The notes: a model not told the origin generated them from the letters alone. A stretch of DNA of 64,000 nt from Dactylorhiza incarnata (GCA_033032865.1 JAWHQI010000166.1:1054001-1118000); one strand, 5' to 3'; shown: positions 32,901 to 45,735, counted from the stretch's first letter. Numbers and translations: made by a program.

Positions 32901-33645
32901 AAGAAGTTGGGATTTGGCTCTAGGTGAGAATATAATACATATATATATATATAACCATTATATATATAATATTTTATTCATACATATATATATGTTTATA
33001 ATAAAAAATAACTTAATTATTTATATAAAGTTTAAGTTAAAACAGAGGGGGGGAGACCCGCCGGCCGAGCACAGGAAACATTAAACGGACTGGCTCTCGA
33101 GGAGCTCGAGAGGGGTGGGAAGGTGAATAGGAACCGGCCCATTACTGTTCAAACTTTAGTTTTAAATGAAATTACTATTCATTTATTAACTCTTAATTAA
33201 TAATTACAATAATTATAATTAATATCCTTTTATATACATAAGTATTTTACACACCACAAACAGAGGGCTAAACGCACACCGAAACTGACGTAACTCGCAC
33301 CGTAGGAGAATGTCGACGCTAAGAACCCAACGGCGAAGTCGGAATCAAAATCCGAGGAGCGGATCCCGGGATATTCTAGTCCAAAGATAACGTAAATGAT
33401 AATCCTAACAAAACATAGGAATTTCGCCGAGGCTCCAAAATAGCTCGGATCGCGACGAAAATTGACCGGCGAGTTCGTAATAAGATAACTTAACTTCCTA
33501 GCACAAAATTTCTTGATTTCGATACGAATTACAAGATCTGATCAGCTCGACATAACAGGCGAGGAAACGCACTACCGTAACGCCCTTACGTCAAAATGAC
33601 GTTATCACGGATTTAAATAAATCCCAAAAATTCAGGGGCGTTACA
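29960..33645 (-). repeat. D LTR copy 2
   Basis: 3686 bp, TGTCACAACCC to GGGGCGTTACA. It serves both interiors in the tandem. TATATA-rich promoter region near 32935-33000; G-run of 7 at 33047-33053. Its open frames are shared LTR artefacts. Confidence 0.92.
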
Positions 33646-34992
33646 GTCATTCCCCTAAAAAGAAGTTTCGTCCTGAAACTTAGAACGCAACTCAACCTCA
33701 AGGACAAACGGGGAAAACCAAAACTCGTCGAATCAAGACGCCCATCCAAAGAGGCTAGGAGAACAGATGAGGGGGAGATTCCTCTCTCAGCACTCATTCG
33801 AACGTCTCTGACACACGCTCCAACTCTAAGACATAGGAAGTGATTAGGTTACGACGGAAGCACCAAAATTGGGATATGACGATCCCCAAAAAACGCACAC
33901 ATCCACAACTGGCTCACTGAAGTAACAGTGGACACCAGGGAAAAACACGAGGAAAACCACTCTGAATGCAACCACACCGAGGCACTTAACGATATGAAAA
34001 GGTCCCACCTAGCACACTTGTGGTTCCTTCCAAATCTCAACACGCTTGATATCAAGAAATCTCCAAGAAATTCTCATTCTCATCTTCGAACTCAAACCAA
34101 TACTTCGCCGATTCCCAATATTCCTTATAACGCTCCTGAGCTAACTATAGCTCTCACGAGTAAGTGACACACAACCACTCAACTCCACCGAGGCTTTCAT
34201 GATCTGCCTTAACTTACTGATAAGCACATCATCTAAATACAAACACCGCTACATCAATCACCAAATTTTCACCTTAAATCACAATATAAATATTTGTCAG
34301 ACCAAAATGGTAATCAACGATAGAATCACGCGCTTCACCACAAATCATTACGTGAACATCCACCATAGTGGAATTATAGTATCCACCTCAACATTCCTAC
34401 ATGATCCTATTCATCATAGAAAAATTTCAGAAAAATTAACAATTCTATGTTAACCATCATCGAATGCTCTTCTAAATCTAAGCTGATTAGTAATTTATTA
34501 CTTCCAATAACCATCAAATGAAAATTCATATCTACTAGCCGCTATGTCAAAACACCAAGGATAAAAAAAATGGGATAATCTTCTCATGAATTTCAACTTT
34601 CCAAAATTCGTACACAGCTCAATTCATTTATGCGTCGATATAAAATAATCAAATCCGTGTTTTAATGATCACGACAGGGTCTTCTAAATCCAACGCATCC
34701 AAATTATCCTAAGCGAGGAAATCCACCAAAATAAAAGGAACATTACTAAATGTCCTAACTCGACATCGTCAAATCTTTATATGAAAACTTGGCAATACGG
34801 GAATCGGCTAAACGGTTACCAATCTAACGTTAATGGTTCACAATTCTCTAGTCACTCAGATTAGACAAAACATGAATCCAAAGAGCTTCAAATTATTCAT
34901 TCCCTTCTTTAAACTTATGTGTAAAATCTACAAACAAAAATGATATAACCAATTTAAGTTTACTATTGCAAGCCCAAAAATTACGTCAGAAC
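33646..34992 (-). pseudogene. D interior 2: purine tract and decayed pol 3' end
   Basis: Same layout as 27274-28618 with a few substitutions. The purine tract is shortened by one C (GTCATTCCCC). A minus frame near 33849-34055 keeps FGRNHK from the pol end. The rest is noncoding. Confidence 0.6.
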
Positions 34993-35628
34993 CTAACCTG
35001 AAATCACCTGGACAAAAGCTTGGGCATCTTCTTCGATCAACACATCTTTCTCTATATCTTCTTTGATCAGCTGTTGCGGCTGCGACAATGCATCCTGAAG
35101 TGGAGCCAACTGCAACGGGAATTGGGACCGCGGACAATTATCCTTCATATGTCCTTTCTGGCCACACTGGTAGCAGACCCTATCCTTCAACCAACATTTG
35201 CTCGCATCATGCCCCTTTCTTTCACGGTTAGTGCACACCTGCACTTCGAGCTCTTTCTGTTGTTTCTGAACTCCTATCCGCTTAAAACATTTCTTGATGG
35301 GGTGACCTGCTCGGCCACAATAAGTGCACATCACATCTCTTTTCTTCTTCGAAATGGGGTCGGATGTCCTCGAACTTCCATCATCATCGGCTTTTCTCTT
35401 ATTCTTCCCCAATAACGCAGTCTGATTCACAACAGGGTTGCACACCCTAGGTTGCTCCCCTAATCTAGCCTCCAACAAGGTCTGAATTTGTGACTGCACC
35501 ACAGCCACATGTCTCAATAACATCGTGTTGACCCGACACAACTCCTCGATAACTGAATCGTTGCGCACACCTGAGGACTCAGCCTCTAACGGGGGAATTG
35601 ATTCTGTCGTACTACCCTCTGGAGTCAT
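34993..35628 (-). CDS. D Gag without capsid, copy 2
   Basis: 211 codons, about 8-10 residues different from copy 1 and the same capsid deletion. Knuckles 1 and 3 are intact. In knuckle 2 the first Cys (132) is present but the second (135) is Arg, the reverse of the damage in copy 1. The ancestor of both therefore had a complete knuckle 2. No stop in either copy. Confidence 0.8.
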   Translation of the reverse strand: MTPEGSTTESIPPLEAESSGVRNDSVIEELCRVNTMLLRHVAVVQSQIQTLLEARLGEQPRVCNPVVNQTALLGKNKRKADDDGSSRTSDPISKKKRDVMCTYCGRAGHPIKKCFKRIGVQKQQKELEVQVCTNRERKGHDASKCWLKDRVCYQCGQKGHMKDNCPRSQFPLQLAPLQDALSQPQQLIKEDIEKDVLIEEDAQAFVQVISG

Positions 35629-36315
35629 CTCCTGCGATTACGAACAAACATCTCATCTACACCTAGCCTACAATACCTCGGCTAGAAGACTAGAAACACC
35701 TAACTCGATCAAAATCGGAAAATGTATAGACTCTTGCTCTTGTTGTTACCTTGCTCTGGGATTTTACAAATGATGTCATGCTTACCCTTAGGATAATATA
35801 CTACCATCCTTTTGACTCTTGTGCATGTATGATGAATGCATGAATTCTTTATTATTGTTTCAAAATCATGTGTGTACAAGCGTCATCATGTATGTCTTTA
35901 GCTTGGCACGTGTGCAATGCTATGTTATGATGCATATGCAGTGCTATGCAATCTAAAAAGGCCTTAATGCATGTTATGAGCGGCGTACACATGCGATCTT
36001 ATGCATCTCATAGTACATATTATCACATGCAACGAAAAAGAAAAACGAGCTAATGGACATTCATGGTACTGGCGTTATGCATCCCATACTACATAACCGT
36101 CGCATGTTGTCACCTATGAGGATCCATATACAAACACATATTATGCATCCCATACTACATAATATGCCCCGTATACTTCTAATCATGCTATGAGTGTAGT
36201 GTTCATGCTTCAGCCAAGACATACTGATGACCCTTCGGTGTGTGTATGCAATGAAAGACGATTCTCACCAGGCGGTTAACCGGGCCAACCAGACAATTCC
36301 CAGCAACCCGGCTAA
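35629..36315 (-). other. D leader, copy 2
   Basis: Near-identical to 29255-29941. No gene. Confidence 0.75.
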
Positions 36316-36333
36316 CCTCCCTTTGATACCAAC
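36316..36333 (-). promoter_or_regulatory. D primer binding site, copy 2
   Basis: The minus strand GTTGGTATCAAAGGGAGG, initiator-Met type with one change (G to A) from copy 1. Confidence 0.8.
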
Positions 36334-39300
36334 TGTCACAACCCGCATTTTCTCCGTATTTAGATAATACGTCAGGGCAGAGAAAATACGCGCCGTGATG
36401 CCACGCCGTGCAGGGGACAACTGCAGACGCTCAGGCACAAACCTAAAACTGACGATTTTCATAAAATCATTTATCTAAGTGATGAAAACACATTTAATTT
36501 GGATTTATGAGAACCGTGTCCCTCAGTTCAGTGGATCAACTAGTCCACACAAGAAAAGTATATGTATTCGCAATGGAAAATATTTAGTTTTATTTCATTT
36601 ATACTCCTACATGAGAATGAAGATCCAAGGTTGATACATGTTATGCATTCCTCTAGATTTAGTATAAGTACTTTGGAAGATAGCTTTTAACGTCAACTTA
36701 AAATACAATGAGTTCATATTTAAGGTATGCTATGAAGATGAACAAGAGTTATAAATAGGTGCAATTTAAATATAACTAACAAGCATGCTAGCATAAACAT
36801 TCCCAGAAAGCAAGAGTGAATATAATCCACAAGTAACAGTATAAGATACAAGTAGTCTAACAACAGAAACAAACTATGGGCGTCAACAACCTGACACGAA
36901 CCCATAGGATCCAAACTAGATAGGTACAAAACTAAAGGAAAACTACCTCACCACCGGAGGTAAAACCACAGCCGCAGCTACCCGCAGCTCAGAGACCACG
37001 AACTCTAGCGACCAAACCTGCTACTGCTCTGGACCTGAGGCATTCAAAAGAAGAACACCTTAGAAACAAGTTTGCAAGTGGTGCTAACAGAGAACAAGGA
37101 ACAAACCAGACAAACCTCCACGAAAGAGGGAGTCAGACAAAACAAGCTGCATCAAAAGTCAGTACGAGAGTGCAGATAAACTGAAAGCAGAACTATCAAA
37201 ACAGTAAGCAAAACACTCCCCATAACAGGAGCCACAGAAACAACTGAAAACATGTGCATACAATCACAACTTAAATCTTATACAAAGCCATAACCAAAAT
37301 TCCATATACAATTATAAGTTCGAATTCATATTCAACATCCACGAGAGACTGATCAGCTCCAACAAAAGGAATGAAGCACGAGGCAGACAAAGCACTGATG
37401 AGGCGGCACATGTCCAACCATAACATCAGCCTACAACTAACCTCTTTTGTGTGCATGACCCAACCCAATTAGGGTACTGTGCCGGGGGTATTAGCCACAA
37501 CGTACACAGATTACAAAAGAAGGGCAACCATGCCGGGAAAATAACCCGCGACGCGCATAGGCCCACAATTACCAATTTCCAGCTTTCAGATTAAGTTATA
37601 AAAGTATACACATGAACAATATTCAACTAACCGGGCAAGACACCAACATCTCAACCCAACATATTCCAAGTCAAACAAACTTACACGACGAATCGATCAA
37701 ATGCTATACGGACATATCGCGGAACACTGGACGGAGATTTAAATCAATCACTCTCAAGGTCACCTAACATACTCCAACAAAAGACAAATCAAGGTGATCA
37801 AACGAGAGACGAACAGAGGGATTCTTGCTGACAACAAGTACAAGGACAAGCTGAAACACGCAGTCACAAATGAAGAAAACTACAATGCGGTTCACATCGG
37901 GGGAAATCAATTTAGAAAGTCAGTTACTGGGATAACACTATTAACCTCAGTGTCCTAGACTACACCTGAAGACATAGGTCATACAGACGCACGAGGATTC
38001 TGAGTCATATAGAGAAATGGGAAATCAATCGATCGACAAGTAGGATACATGCAGTCTGTTGAGGAGACGCACACGTCGAACAACAAACCAAGCAGATGAA
38101 CTCAAATAAACAGCCAAGAGACTTATGCAAGAACCATTCGGTTAATAAGGAGAAGGACGGTCAGACGCAGACTTGATTCAAATGAAGTGCGGTCGGCATG
38201 GACTTAAATCAGAAAGACTCGGAGGTTCAAGACAGGGGCAAGACATACAGTCAAGATGGGACCTATGCATGAAGCCAAGATAAGCATAAAACACGTGACA
38301 AACTGAGTGGAGGAAACATGATTTAATCACAACGAGGTTCAAAGCTGTGATGGAGGGCAACCGGGCTAGACTCCACGGGAGTTGATAAGCAATGGGCGGA
38401 CAAAACCCAAATACCCAAAGGCGAGGCAAGTCTGGGTGATAAATCCATGAACACATGGCAGAGCAAATCCCAATAGAATTAAAGTTCGACAAGGGATGAA
38501 ATACTAGGTGAGCCTGCAAGACAAAAAGGCGAATCGGGATGCAAGCGCGGAGCCCTCGAGTGAGGATAAATCGTGTCAACGACACTAAGGGCAAAACACC
38601 GCGACGCAGGGTTAGCCAGACGATAAGACATGGAGTATAATCATCAAGAGCGAAAACACATACTTAACCCGAAAACCCCGGGCAAAACTTGATTTGCGCA
38701 TAGCCGACTCAAACCAATCGGTTAGGGGAAACATGGAGTAAACGTCCTCCGACCCAGCGAGCACTTCAAGACTCAAAACCGCATTGCGGAGAGCTATAGC
38801 GAGCATAGACCTATAATTAGGCAAGTAGCAATGGGAAAAGAAATAATAACTCCCGAAACGAGTTTCCTTACTTAGGCTTGGGAAAGAGATTTCGAGAGTA
38901 ACCTCAAACAAAAGAGGCAAAACACAATGTTAAGAGTGCGAGAAAACGAGCAAGGGGACGAACACCACTTGCCTCAAATCTTCACGGATCGGTCTCCGAA
39001 ACGCGCCACATCGCAGATCGGGGCAAGAGAAGGCACGGCGAGAGAGGATCTACAAGAAGAACAGCCAAACGGCGGTCAAGACCAAAAACCCTAACGTCAA
39101 ACGTTCACGAAACGAGAAATACTTACCGCACACGCGTAGATCTCGGCGAGAGCGTTCCAAATCCACTCTCGGATGACGATTTCGAGCACCGGAGCTCCGT
39201 CAGCGGCCACCGGAAGTCTCACGAAAATCTCACGCCGTCATGGTCGCTCACTGGTTCGATCTTGACGGAGGAGAAGAAGTTGGGATTTGGCTCTAGGTCA

Positions 39301-40028
39301 GAATATAATACATATATATATAACCATTATATATATAATATTTTATTCATACATATATATAAGTTTATAATAAAAAATAACATAATTATTTATATAAAGT
39401 CTAAGTTAAAACAGAGGGGGGGGGGGGGGGGGGAGACCCGCCGGCCGAGCAAAGGAAACATTAAACGGACTGGCTCTCGAGGAGGAGCTCGAGAGGGGTG
39501 GGAAGGTGAATAGGAACCGGCCCATTACTGTTCAAACTTTTGTTTTAAATGAAATTACTATTCATTTATTAACTCTTAATTAATAATTACAATAATTATA
39601 ATTAATATCTTTTTATATACATAAGGATTTTACACACCACAAACGGAGGGCTAAACGCACACCGAAACTGACGAAACTCGCACCGTAGGAGAATGTCGAC
39701 GCTACGAACCCAACGGCGAAGTCGGAATCAAAATCCGAGGAGCGGATCCCGGGATATTCTAGTCCAAAGATAACGTAAACGATAATCCTAACAAAACTTC
39801 GGAATTTCGCCGAGGCTCCAAAATAGCTCGGATCGCGACGAAAATTGACCGGCGAGTTCGTAATAAGATAACTTAACTTCCTAGCACAAAATTTCTTGAT
39901 TTCGATACGAATTACAAGATCTGGTCAGCTCGACATAACAGGCGAGGAAACGCACTACCGTAACGCCCTTACGTCAAAATGACGTCATCACGGATTTAAA
40001 TAAATCCCAAAAATTCAGGGGCGTTGCA
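36334..40028 (-). repeat. D LTR copy 3
   Basis: 3695 bp. Ends GGGGCGTTGCA at 40028, next to C leader sequence. It carries an expanded run of 18 G at 39416-39433 where copies 1 and 2 have 6 and 7. Confidence 0.92.
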
Positions 40029-40606
40029 AGTACGTCTTGGCTGAAGCATGAACACTACACTCATAGCATGATAAGAAGTATACGGGGCATATTATGTAGT
40101 ATGAGATGCATAATATGTGTTTGTATATGGATCCACCATAGGAGGCAGCATGTGACGGTTATGTAGTATGGGATGCATAACCATCATCACACGGATGCCC
40201 ATTAGCACGTTTTTCTTTTTCGTTACATGCAATATTATGTAGTATGGGATGCATAATATTTCATGTGTACACTGCTCATAACATGCATTAAGGCCTTTAT
40301 TAGAATGCATAGCACAACATACATTACATACCATTGCATAAGCATATGTGCAAAGCTAAAGACTTATATGATGACACACGTACACCCATGATTTCAAAAT
40401 GAACAGAAAATTCATGCATTCATGACCCTTGCACATGAGTCAAGAGGGGTGATGTAGTATCATCCCCAAATTTAGCATAGCATCATGAAAATCGCAGAGC
40501 AAGGTGGTAGCAATGGCAAGTATCTGTACATGTATGTTCTGAACCAAGCAGTGTAGTTCTAGTGTAAGGTTAAGTTTTAATTATAGGTTTATGCGTATTA
40601 GCAGAG
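40029..40606 (+). other. Element C leader, right copy
   Basis: Leader of C continuing to the gag start. 40029-40364 repeats 15904-16240. Motif TATGTAGTATGGGATGCATAA occurs several times. No gene. Confidence 0.75.
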
Positions 40607-41838
40607 ATGGCGCGCAAGCGAGTCGCGACTAGGTCGATTCCTCAGCTAGAGGGCGAGTCATCCGGAGCGCAGAGTGAAGCTATGATCGAGAGTCTGCGCG
40701 AGAGCAATGAGGCTCTGATTAGGCAGATGGTTGCGATGCAATCACAAGTTGAGGCGTTGTTGTTTGTCGGTGCTAGGCAGCAACCCGTAGTGCAGGCCCC
40801 CGTAGTAGGACATGCAGTACCTACTCCTCCTACTCCCTTGGTACCCCAGTAGCGATACCTCCGGAAATGAATTTCATTTCGCACTTTCAAAGGTTGGGTC
40901 CTCCATCGTATGACGGTCGAGCCGACTTCGTGGCCTTAGACGATTGGCTTATAGCCATGGAAGAGATGTTCTCATATTCAGGAATCACCGTAGATCAGAA
41001 GGTGATGGTTGTCGCGTACCAGCTTAAGGGTCTCGTAAAGAGTTGGTGGTTAAGGGAGAAGGAAGACCTTTCCGAAGGATGTTCGTGGGAAACCATCAAA
41101 GGAATGTTGTTAAGAAATTTTTTGTCATCGGTAGAGCAAGACCGGTTGATGAATGATTTCCTGCATCTGAAGCAGAGGCTGCTCTCGGTGAGCGAGTATG
41201 AAATAGAGTTTTTCAAGTTGAGCAGGTTTGCTTCGGCCTTGGTAGCCTCGGAAGAAGGAAGAGTGAAGAGATTTCTGGGTGGTCTCCGCAGTGATATCCA
41301 GCAGCTGGCCAGTGCGTACAGGTCGGAGAAGTACGCCGAGGTAGTTGAGGCAGCGCTGATTGTTGAGGAAATCGATAATGACATGAACCTAGGATCAATG
41401 ATGAAGAAGGGAAAGAGAAAGGCTGGAAAAGAAGGAGAGTCTGGTGCGTCAGCCCCGGTCTTGAGGAAAGGAGGTGGCGAAGTCTGCAGTTTCTGTGGCC
41501 GCCCTGGCCATCCAGTTGAGAAGTGTTTCAAGAGGAAAGGAGTTCAGAAGCAGCAGCGAGTGCTGGCAATCCAGGGTGCTCCGAAGGGTGAGGTGCTCTG
41601 CCAATTGTGCAAGAAAAAGGGGCACAATGTGGCCCAGTGTTGGACCAAGGAGAAAGTCTGCTTCCAGTGCGGACAGAAAGGGCACATGAAGTTTCAATGC
41701 CCACGAGTTCAAGCCCCGTTGCAGCCAGTTTTGCTTCGAGCCTTGCCGCCGCCACATCATCAGGATAAAGGAAGAGGAAAGTTGAACGTGATAACCCAGG
41801 AGAAAGCACAGTTTTCGACCCAAGTGATCGCAGGTTAG
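40607..41838 (+). pseudogene. Element C gag (one frameshift)
   Basis: Chromovirus Gag. The first frame (40607-40852, MARKRVATRSIPQLEGESSG...) is a coiled-coil-like N-terminus. A one-base shift within the C/T-rich run near 40830-40845 leads to the second frame, which contains MNFISHFQRLGPPSYDG at 40867 and runs 323 codons. Its residues 15-140 are the retrotransposon Gag/capsid domain (WWLREKEDLSEGCSWETIKGMLL...). Three CCHC knuckles follow at 207-220, 245-258 and 265-278. This is the full-length counterpart of the shortened D Gag. Confidence 0.88.
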
Positions 41839-42456
41839 ACCTTAAGCCAATTGTTAAGTTTTGATTCCTTTTTCGCTGTATTAGACTCATTTCTTTTTCG
41901 CGGTTATAGGGAGATTTAAGGTAAAGAATTGTTGGGCGCGTGTTCTATTCGATTCGGGTGCTACCATTCATTCGTAGCAAGGGCTTTCATTGAGCGTCAC
42001 CGTTTGACCCCTGAGCTGGGCAACGATTCGTTCCTCGTTAGGTTCCCTTCTGGTGATTTGGTATCCTCGAACCAGTGCATCCGAAGTTGCCCCATTCTCT
42101 TATGAGATTTCTTGGTTGTTGCTGATCTCAAGGTGTTGGACTTAGAAGACTTTGACGTGATATTGGGTATAGACTGGTTGTCCAGTTATGATGCAGTCAT
42201 CCGATGCAAGGAAAAGCGTCTGGACTTCGTGATGGACAACGGTCATCCCATGAGCATTTTTGGATCTCCATGTCAGTGTTCCCCGATAATTTCTGTAGTA
42301 TGTGCTCAGAAACTATTAATTTCCGGTTGTTTGGCTTACCTTGTTTCTGTAGTAGAAAGTGTTACTGGATCGCCGTGTATTGAGGGTGTTCCGGTGGTGT
42401 GAGAGTTTCCTGATGTCTTTCCCATCTTTCTTCCTGGCCTTCCGCCTGATAGAGAT
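41839..42456 (+). pseudogene. Element C protease region, decayed
   Basis: VLFDSGATIHS near 41942 is the retropepsin active site, followed at once by a stop and frame loss. VLDLEDFDVILGIDWLSSYDAVIRC (42130-42210) is the conserved protease end, back in frame. A TGA at 42400-42402 just before FPDVFP looks like a CGA-to-TGA change. Confidence 0.8.
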
Positions 42457-45268
42457 GTGGAGTTCGTTATTGATCTTGATCCTGGTGCTCATCCTACCGC
42501 TAAGGCACCATACCGTATGGCCCCGCGCGAGTTAGAAGAGTTGCGAACTCAGTTAGATGAGCTGTTGCAGTGTGGATTTATTAGGCCAAGTTCTTCGCAC
42601 TGGGGTGCTCCAGTTTTGTTCATGAAAAAGAAGGACGGTTCTATGAGGTTGTGCATAGATTATAGAGAATTAAACAAAGTGACCATCAAGAACAGGTATC
42701 TGTTGCCGAGGATAGATGATCTGTTTGATCAGTTGCATGGTAGCACAGTGTTTTCGAAGATTGACCTTCGATCGGGCTACCATCAGTTGAGGATCCATGA
42801 GTCGGACGTTCCCCGGACTGCCTTTCGTTCCCGTTATGGTCATTTTGAGCTTTTGGTTATGTCTTTTGGTTTGACGAATGCACCATCTGCATTTATGGAC
42901 ATGATGAACCGCGTGTTCAAGGATTTTCTGGATCATTTTGTTGTAGTCTTCATCGATGATGTGTTGGTATATTCCAGAAGTATTGAGGAGCATGCTACGC
43001 ATTTGCGCTTAGTATTGTCTACTCTTAGGGAGCACAAGCTGTATGCGAAGCTGAGTAAGTGTGAGTTCTGGCTTTCTCAGCTATCCTTTCTAGGTCATGT
43101 GGTGAACAAGGATGGAATTACTGTAGACCCCGCTAAGATTTCTGCTGTGTTGGATTGGAAGATGCCTTCAACGCCTAAGGAGATAAGGAGTTTCTTAGGG
43201 TTGGCTGGGTACTACAGGATATTTGTTCAAGGATTCTCAGTGTTATCGGCACCTTTAACTAAGCTTACTCAGAAGAATACCGCTTTTGTTTGGAGCGATA
43301 AGTGTGAAGAAGCCTTTCAGGAATTAAAGAGGCGTTTGTGCAGTGCTCCTGTGTTGGCCTTGCCGATCGAAGGATTAGAGTATGCTGTTTATGTAGACGC
43401 ATCTCACTTTGGACTAGGGTGTATTTTGATGCAGGAAGGAAAGGTGATTGCCTATGGGTCTAGACAATTGAAAGTTCATGAAAAGAATTACCCTACGCAT
43501 GACTTAAAATGTGTTGCAGTGATTTATGCTTTAAAGTTTTGGAGACATCTGTTATATGGAGTGTCATGCAAGATTTTCACGGATCACAAGAGTCTGAAGT
43601 ATGTCTTTACCCAGAAAGAGCTGAATTTGCGCCAGCGTAGATGGTTGGAGTATGTTGCGGATTATGAGGTTGATATCCTGTATCATCCGGGTAAGGCTAA
43701 TGTGGTGGCCGATGCCCTGAGCAGAAATACCGCACATATCTTCAATCTCTCTGTGCTGTCCTTGGTAGAGGAGTTTATGTTGATGGATATCTCGGTCGGT
43801 AGTTGTACCACGCCTTCGAGCTTAGAGGCTGAAGAGCCTTCTTGGATTACCCTTACGAGATTGCATCAGAAGGAAGATCCTGACTTGCAGCATCTTCGAA
43901 GCAGGACTGAGAAAGGGGAATTACCAGATTTTTTGATCGATGATGAAGATACTTTGAAGTACCGAGGTAGGTATTGTATCCCCGCGTTAGATGATATTCG
44001 GGCAAAGATCTGTAGTGAAGCGCATGACTCTAGTGTTTCCTATCATCCTGGTTCCACAAAAATGTACAAAGACCTGAAGCTAGATCATTTGGTGGTCAGG
44101 TATGAAGAATGATATAGCCTGATATGTCTCTGAATGTTTAACTTGTCAGCGCGTGAAGGCGGATTATAAGATGCTTGGAGGTAAGTTGAACCTGTTGGAT
44201 GTTCCAAGCTGGAAGTGGGAGAGTATTTCGATGGATTTCATTACCGGTTTACCGAGATCTCCCGGAGGACATGATTCGGTATGGGTCATAGTTGACAGAT
44301 TAACAAAGTGTGCTCACTTTGTGCCTTTTAAGATTGGTTACTCTATGGAGAAAATAGCACAGCTCTATTTGGATGAAGTTATCAGATTGCATGGTGTGCC
44401 CGTGAGCATTGTGTCAGACTGAGATTCAAGGTATATGTCTCATTTCTAGCAGAGTTTGCAGGGAGCTTTGGGCACTGACCTTAGATACTCTACCGCTTAC
44501 CATCCTCAGGCCAATGGTCAGACAGAAAGAGTAAATCAAATTTTGGAAGATATGATAAGGTGTTATATTCTAGATCATGGTGGAGCTTGGGATAAGCGTC
44601 TTAGATTGATGGAATTTGCCTATAATAATAGTTATCAGGAGAGTTTGCAAATGACCCCCTTTTAGGCTCTGTATGGGAGGCGTTGTCGAACTCCCTTGTT
44701 TTGGGCCGAGGTTGGTGAGAGTCCGTTGTTAGGCCCAGAAGCTTTGGAAGATATGAGCATTGTTGTGACTCATATTCGCGAGAAGCTTCATATCGCTCAG
44801 GAGCGGTATGAGAAGTATGCCAATTGGAGAAGGGTGGATCTTGAGTTTGTCGTTGGAGATTTGGTGTTCTTGAAAGTTTCTCCGATGCCGGGCGTTAAGA
44901 GATTTGGAAGGAACCACAAGTTGGACCCCCGGTATGTGGGACTTTTCCAGATTGTTGAGCGCATCGGAGCGTCAGCTTATAGATTGGATTTGCCCGCTTC
45001 CTTCCTAAATGTTCACGATGTGTTTCATGTGAGCCAGCTGAGGAAGTGTCTGCATAGTGATCGGCTTGTTCTTGATTCAGTGCTCGTTTTGCATCCCAAT
45101 CTTTCGTATGTTGAAGAGCCTATCCAAATCTTGGAGACTCAGGAGCGTGTGTTGCGGAGGAAGATGATCCCGATGGTTACGGTTCTTTGGAAGAATCAGG
45201 GGGTCCAAAGCGCAACATGGGAGCTGGAGTCTGCCATGAGAGAGACTCATCCTAGCCTCTTCTCTTAG
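42457..45268 (+). pseudogene. Element C pol: RT, RNase H, integrase, chromodomain (several breaks)
   Basis: First open stretch 42457-44112 (551 codons): RT with [22 protein letters not shown] and active site FIDD, then RNase H ([30 protein letters not shown]). A frameshift at about 44080-44090 moves to the frame of 44153-45268, with stops at TGA 44420-44422, TAG near 44448 and TAG near 44663. These pieces hold the integrase core ([23 protein letters not shown]) and a chromodomain-like C-terminus (YVEEPIQILETQERVLR ... VLWKNQG). Same family as the pol of A but much more decayed. Confidence 0.9.
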
Positions 45269-45358
45269 ATTTCGGGTAAATCTTCTGTCAGGTAACCTTT
45301 GGATTTGATTCTGTATCTTTCTTGATCTTTGAATTTCAAGTTTCGGGACGAAACTTCT

Positions 45359-45374
45359 TTTTAGGGGGAGTGAC
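45359..45374 (+). promoter_or_regulatory. Polypurine tract of element C
   Basis: TTTTAGGGGGAGTGAC directly before the LTR start TGTAACGCCCC. Confidence 0.85.
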
Positions 45375-45587
45375 TGTAACGCCCCTGATTTTCGTTAATT
45401 ATTTACGTGGCCGCTGTTACGTAATTTTGGCGTTTGGGCGTTACGTCAGCTCGTCAGGTTTAGTTTTGGGCCTTAGCCGAGTTAAAGTGTGTAACTTTGA
45501 TCGAGCGTGTGCGATTTCGCGTCGTTTCGAGTTATGGGAGATTATTTATGTAATTTTTGCATTTAATCTTTGCATGAAATTCTTAGG

Positions 45588-45735
45588 CTGCGTTCGACGA
45601 ACTACAGGCTAGCTGCGTTCGACGAACTGCGGGCTAGCTGCGTTCAAAGAACTGCAGGCTAGCTGCGTTCGACGAACTGCAGGCTAGCTGCGTTCGACGA
45701 ACTGCAGGCTTAGTTCGACGAACTCCTGGAGGCTT
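45588..45735. repeat. GCTGCGTTCGACGAACTGCAG tandem array in C LTR
   Basis: Five to six units of about 29 bp, each with TTCGACGAA (inverted repeat TTCG/CGAA) and CTGCAG, ending just upstream of AATATATATACATT, the likely TATA box. Confidence 0.85.

Larger units (their letters stand above)
16241..40028 (-). mobile_element. Element D: tandem non-autonomous chromovirus, three LTRs and two interiors
   Basis: Minus-strand order: LTR (16241-27273 including nested E), interior (27274-29959), LTR (29960-33645), interior (33646-36333), LTR (36334-40028). Without E the LTRs are about 3682, 3686 and 3695 bp. Each interior is 2.69 kb, with purine tract, pol-end relic, a short gag, leader and an intact initiator-Met primer site. 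This is the product expected of unequal recombination between LTRs. Protease, RT, RNase H and integrase are absent. The flanks AGACT and AGTAC do not match. Confidence 0.9.

Noticed and set aside
28646..35415. 131-codon plus-strand frames opposite the D Gag knuckles
   Set aside because: Antisense shadows of the Gag frame on the minus strand.
18085..38920. 138-codon and about 100-codon frames repeated three times in the D LTRs
   Set aside because: Shared only because the LTRs are near-identical; no domain and no codon signal that I can see.
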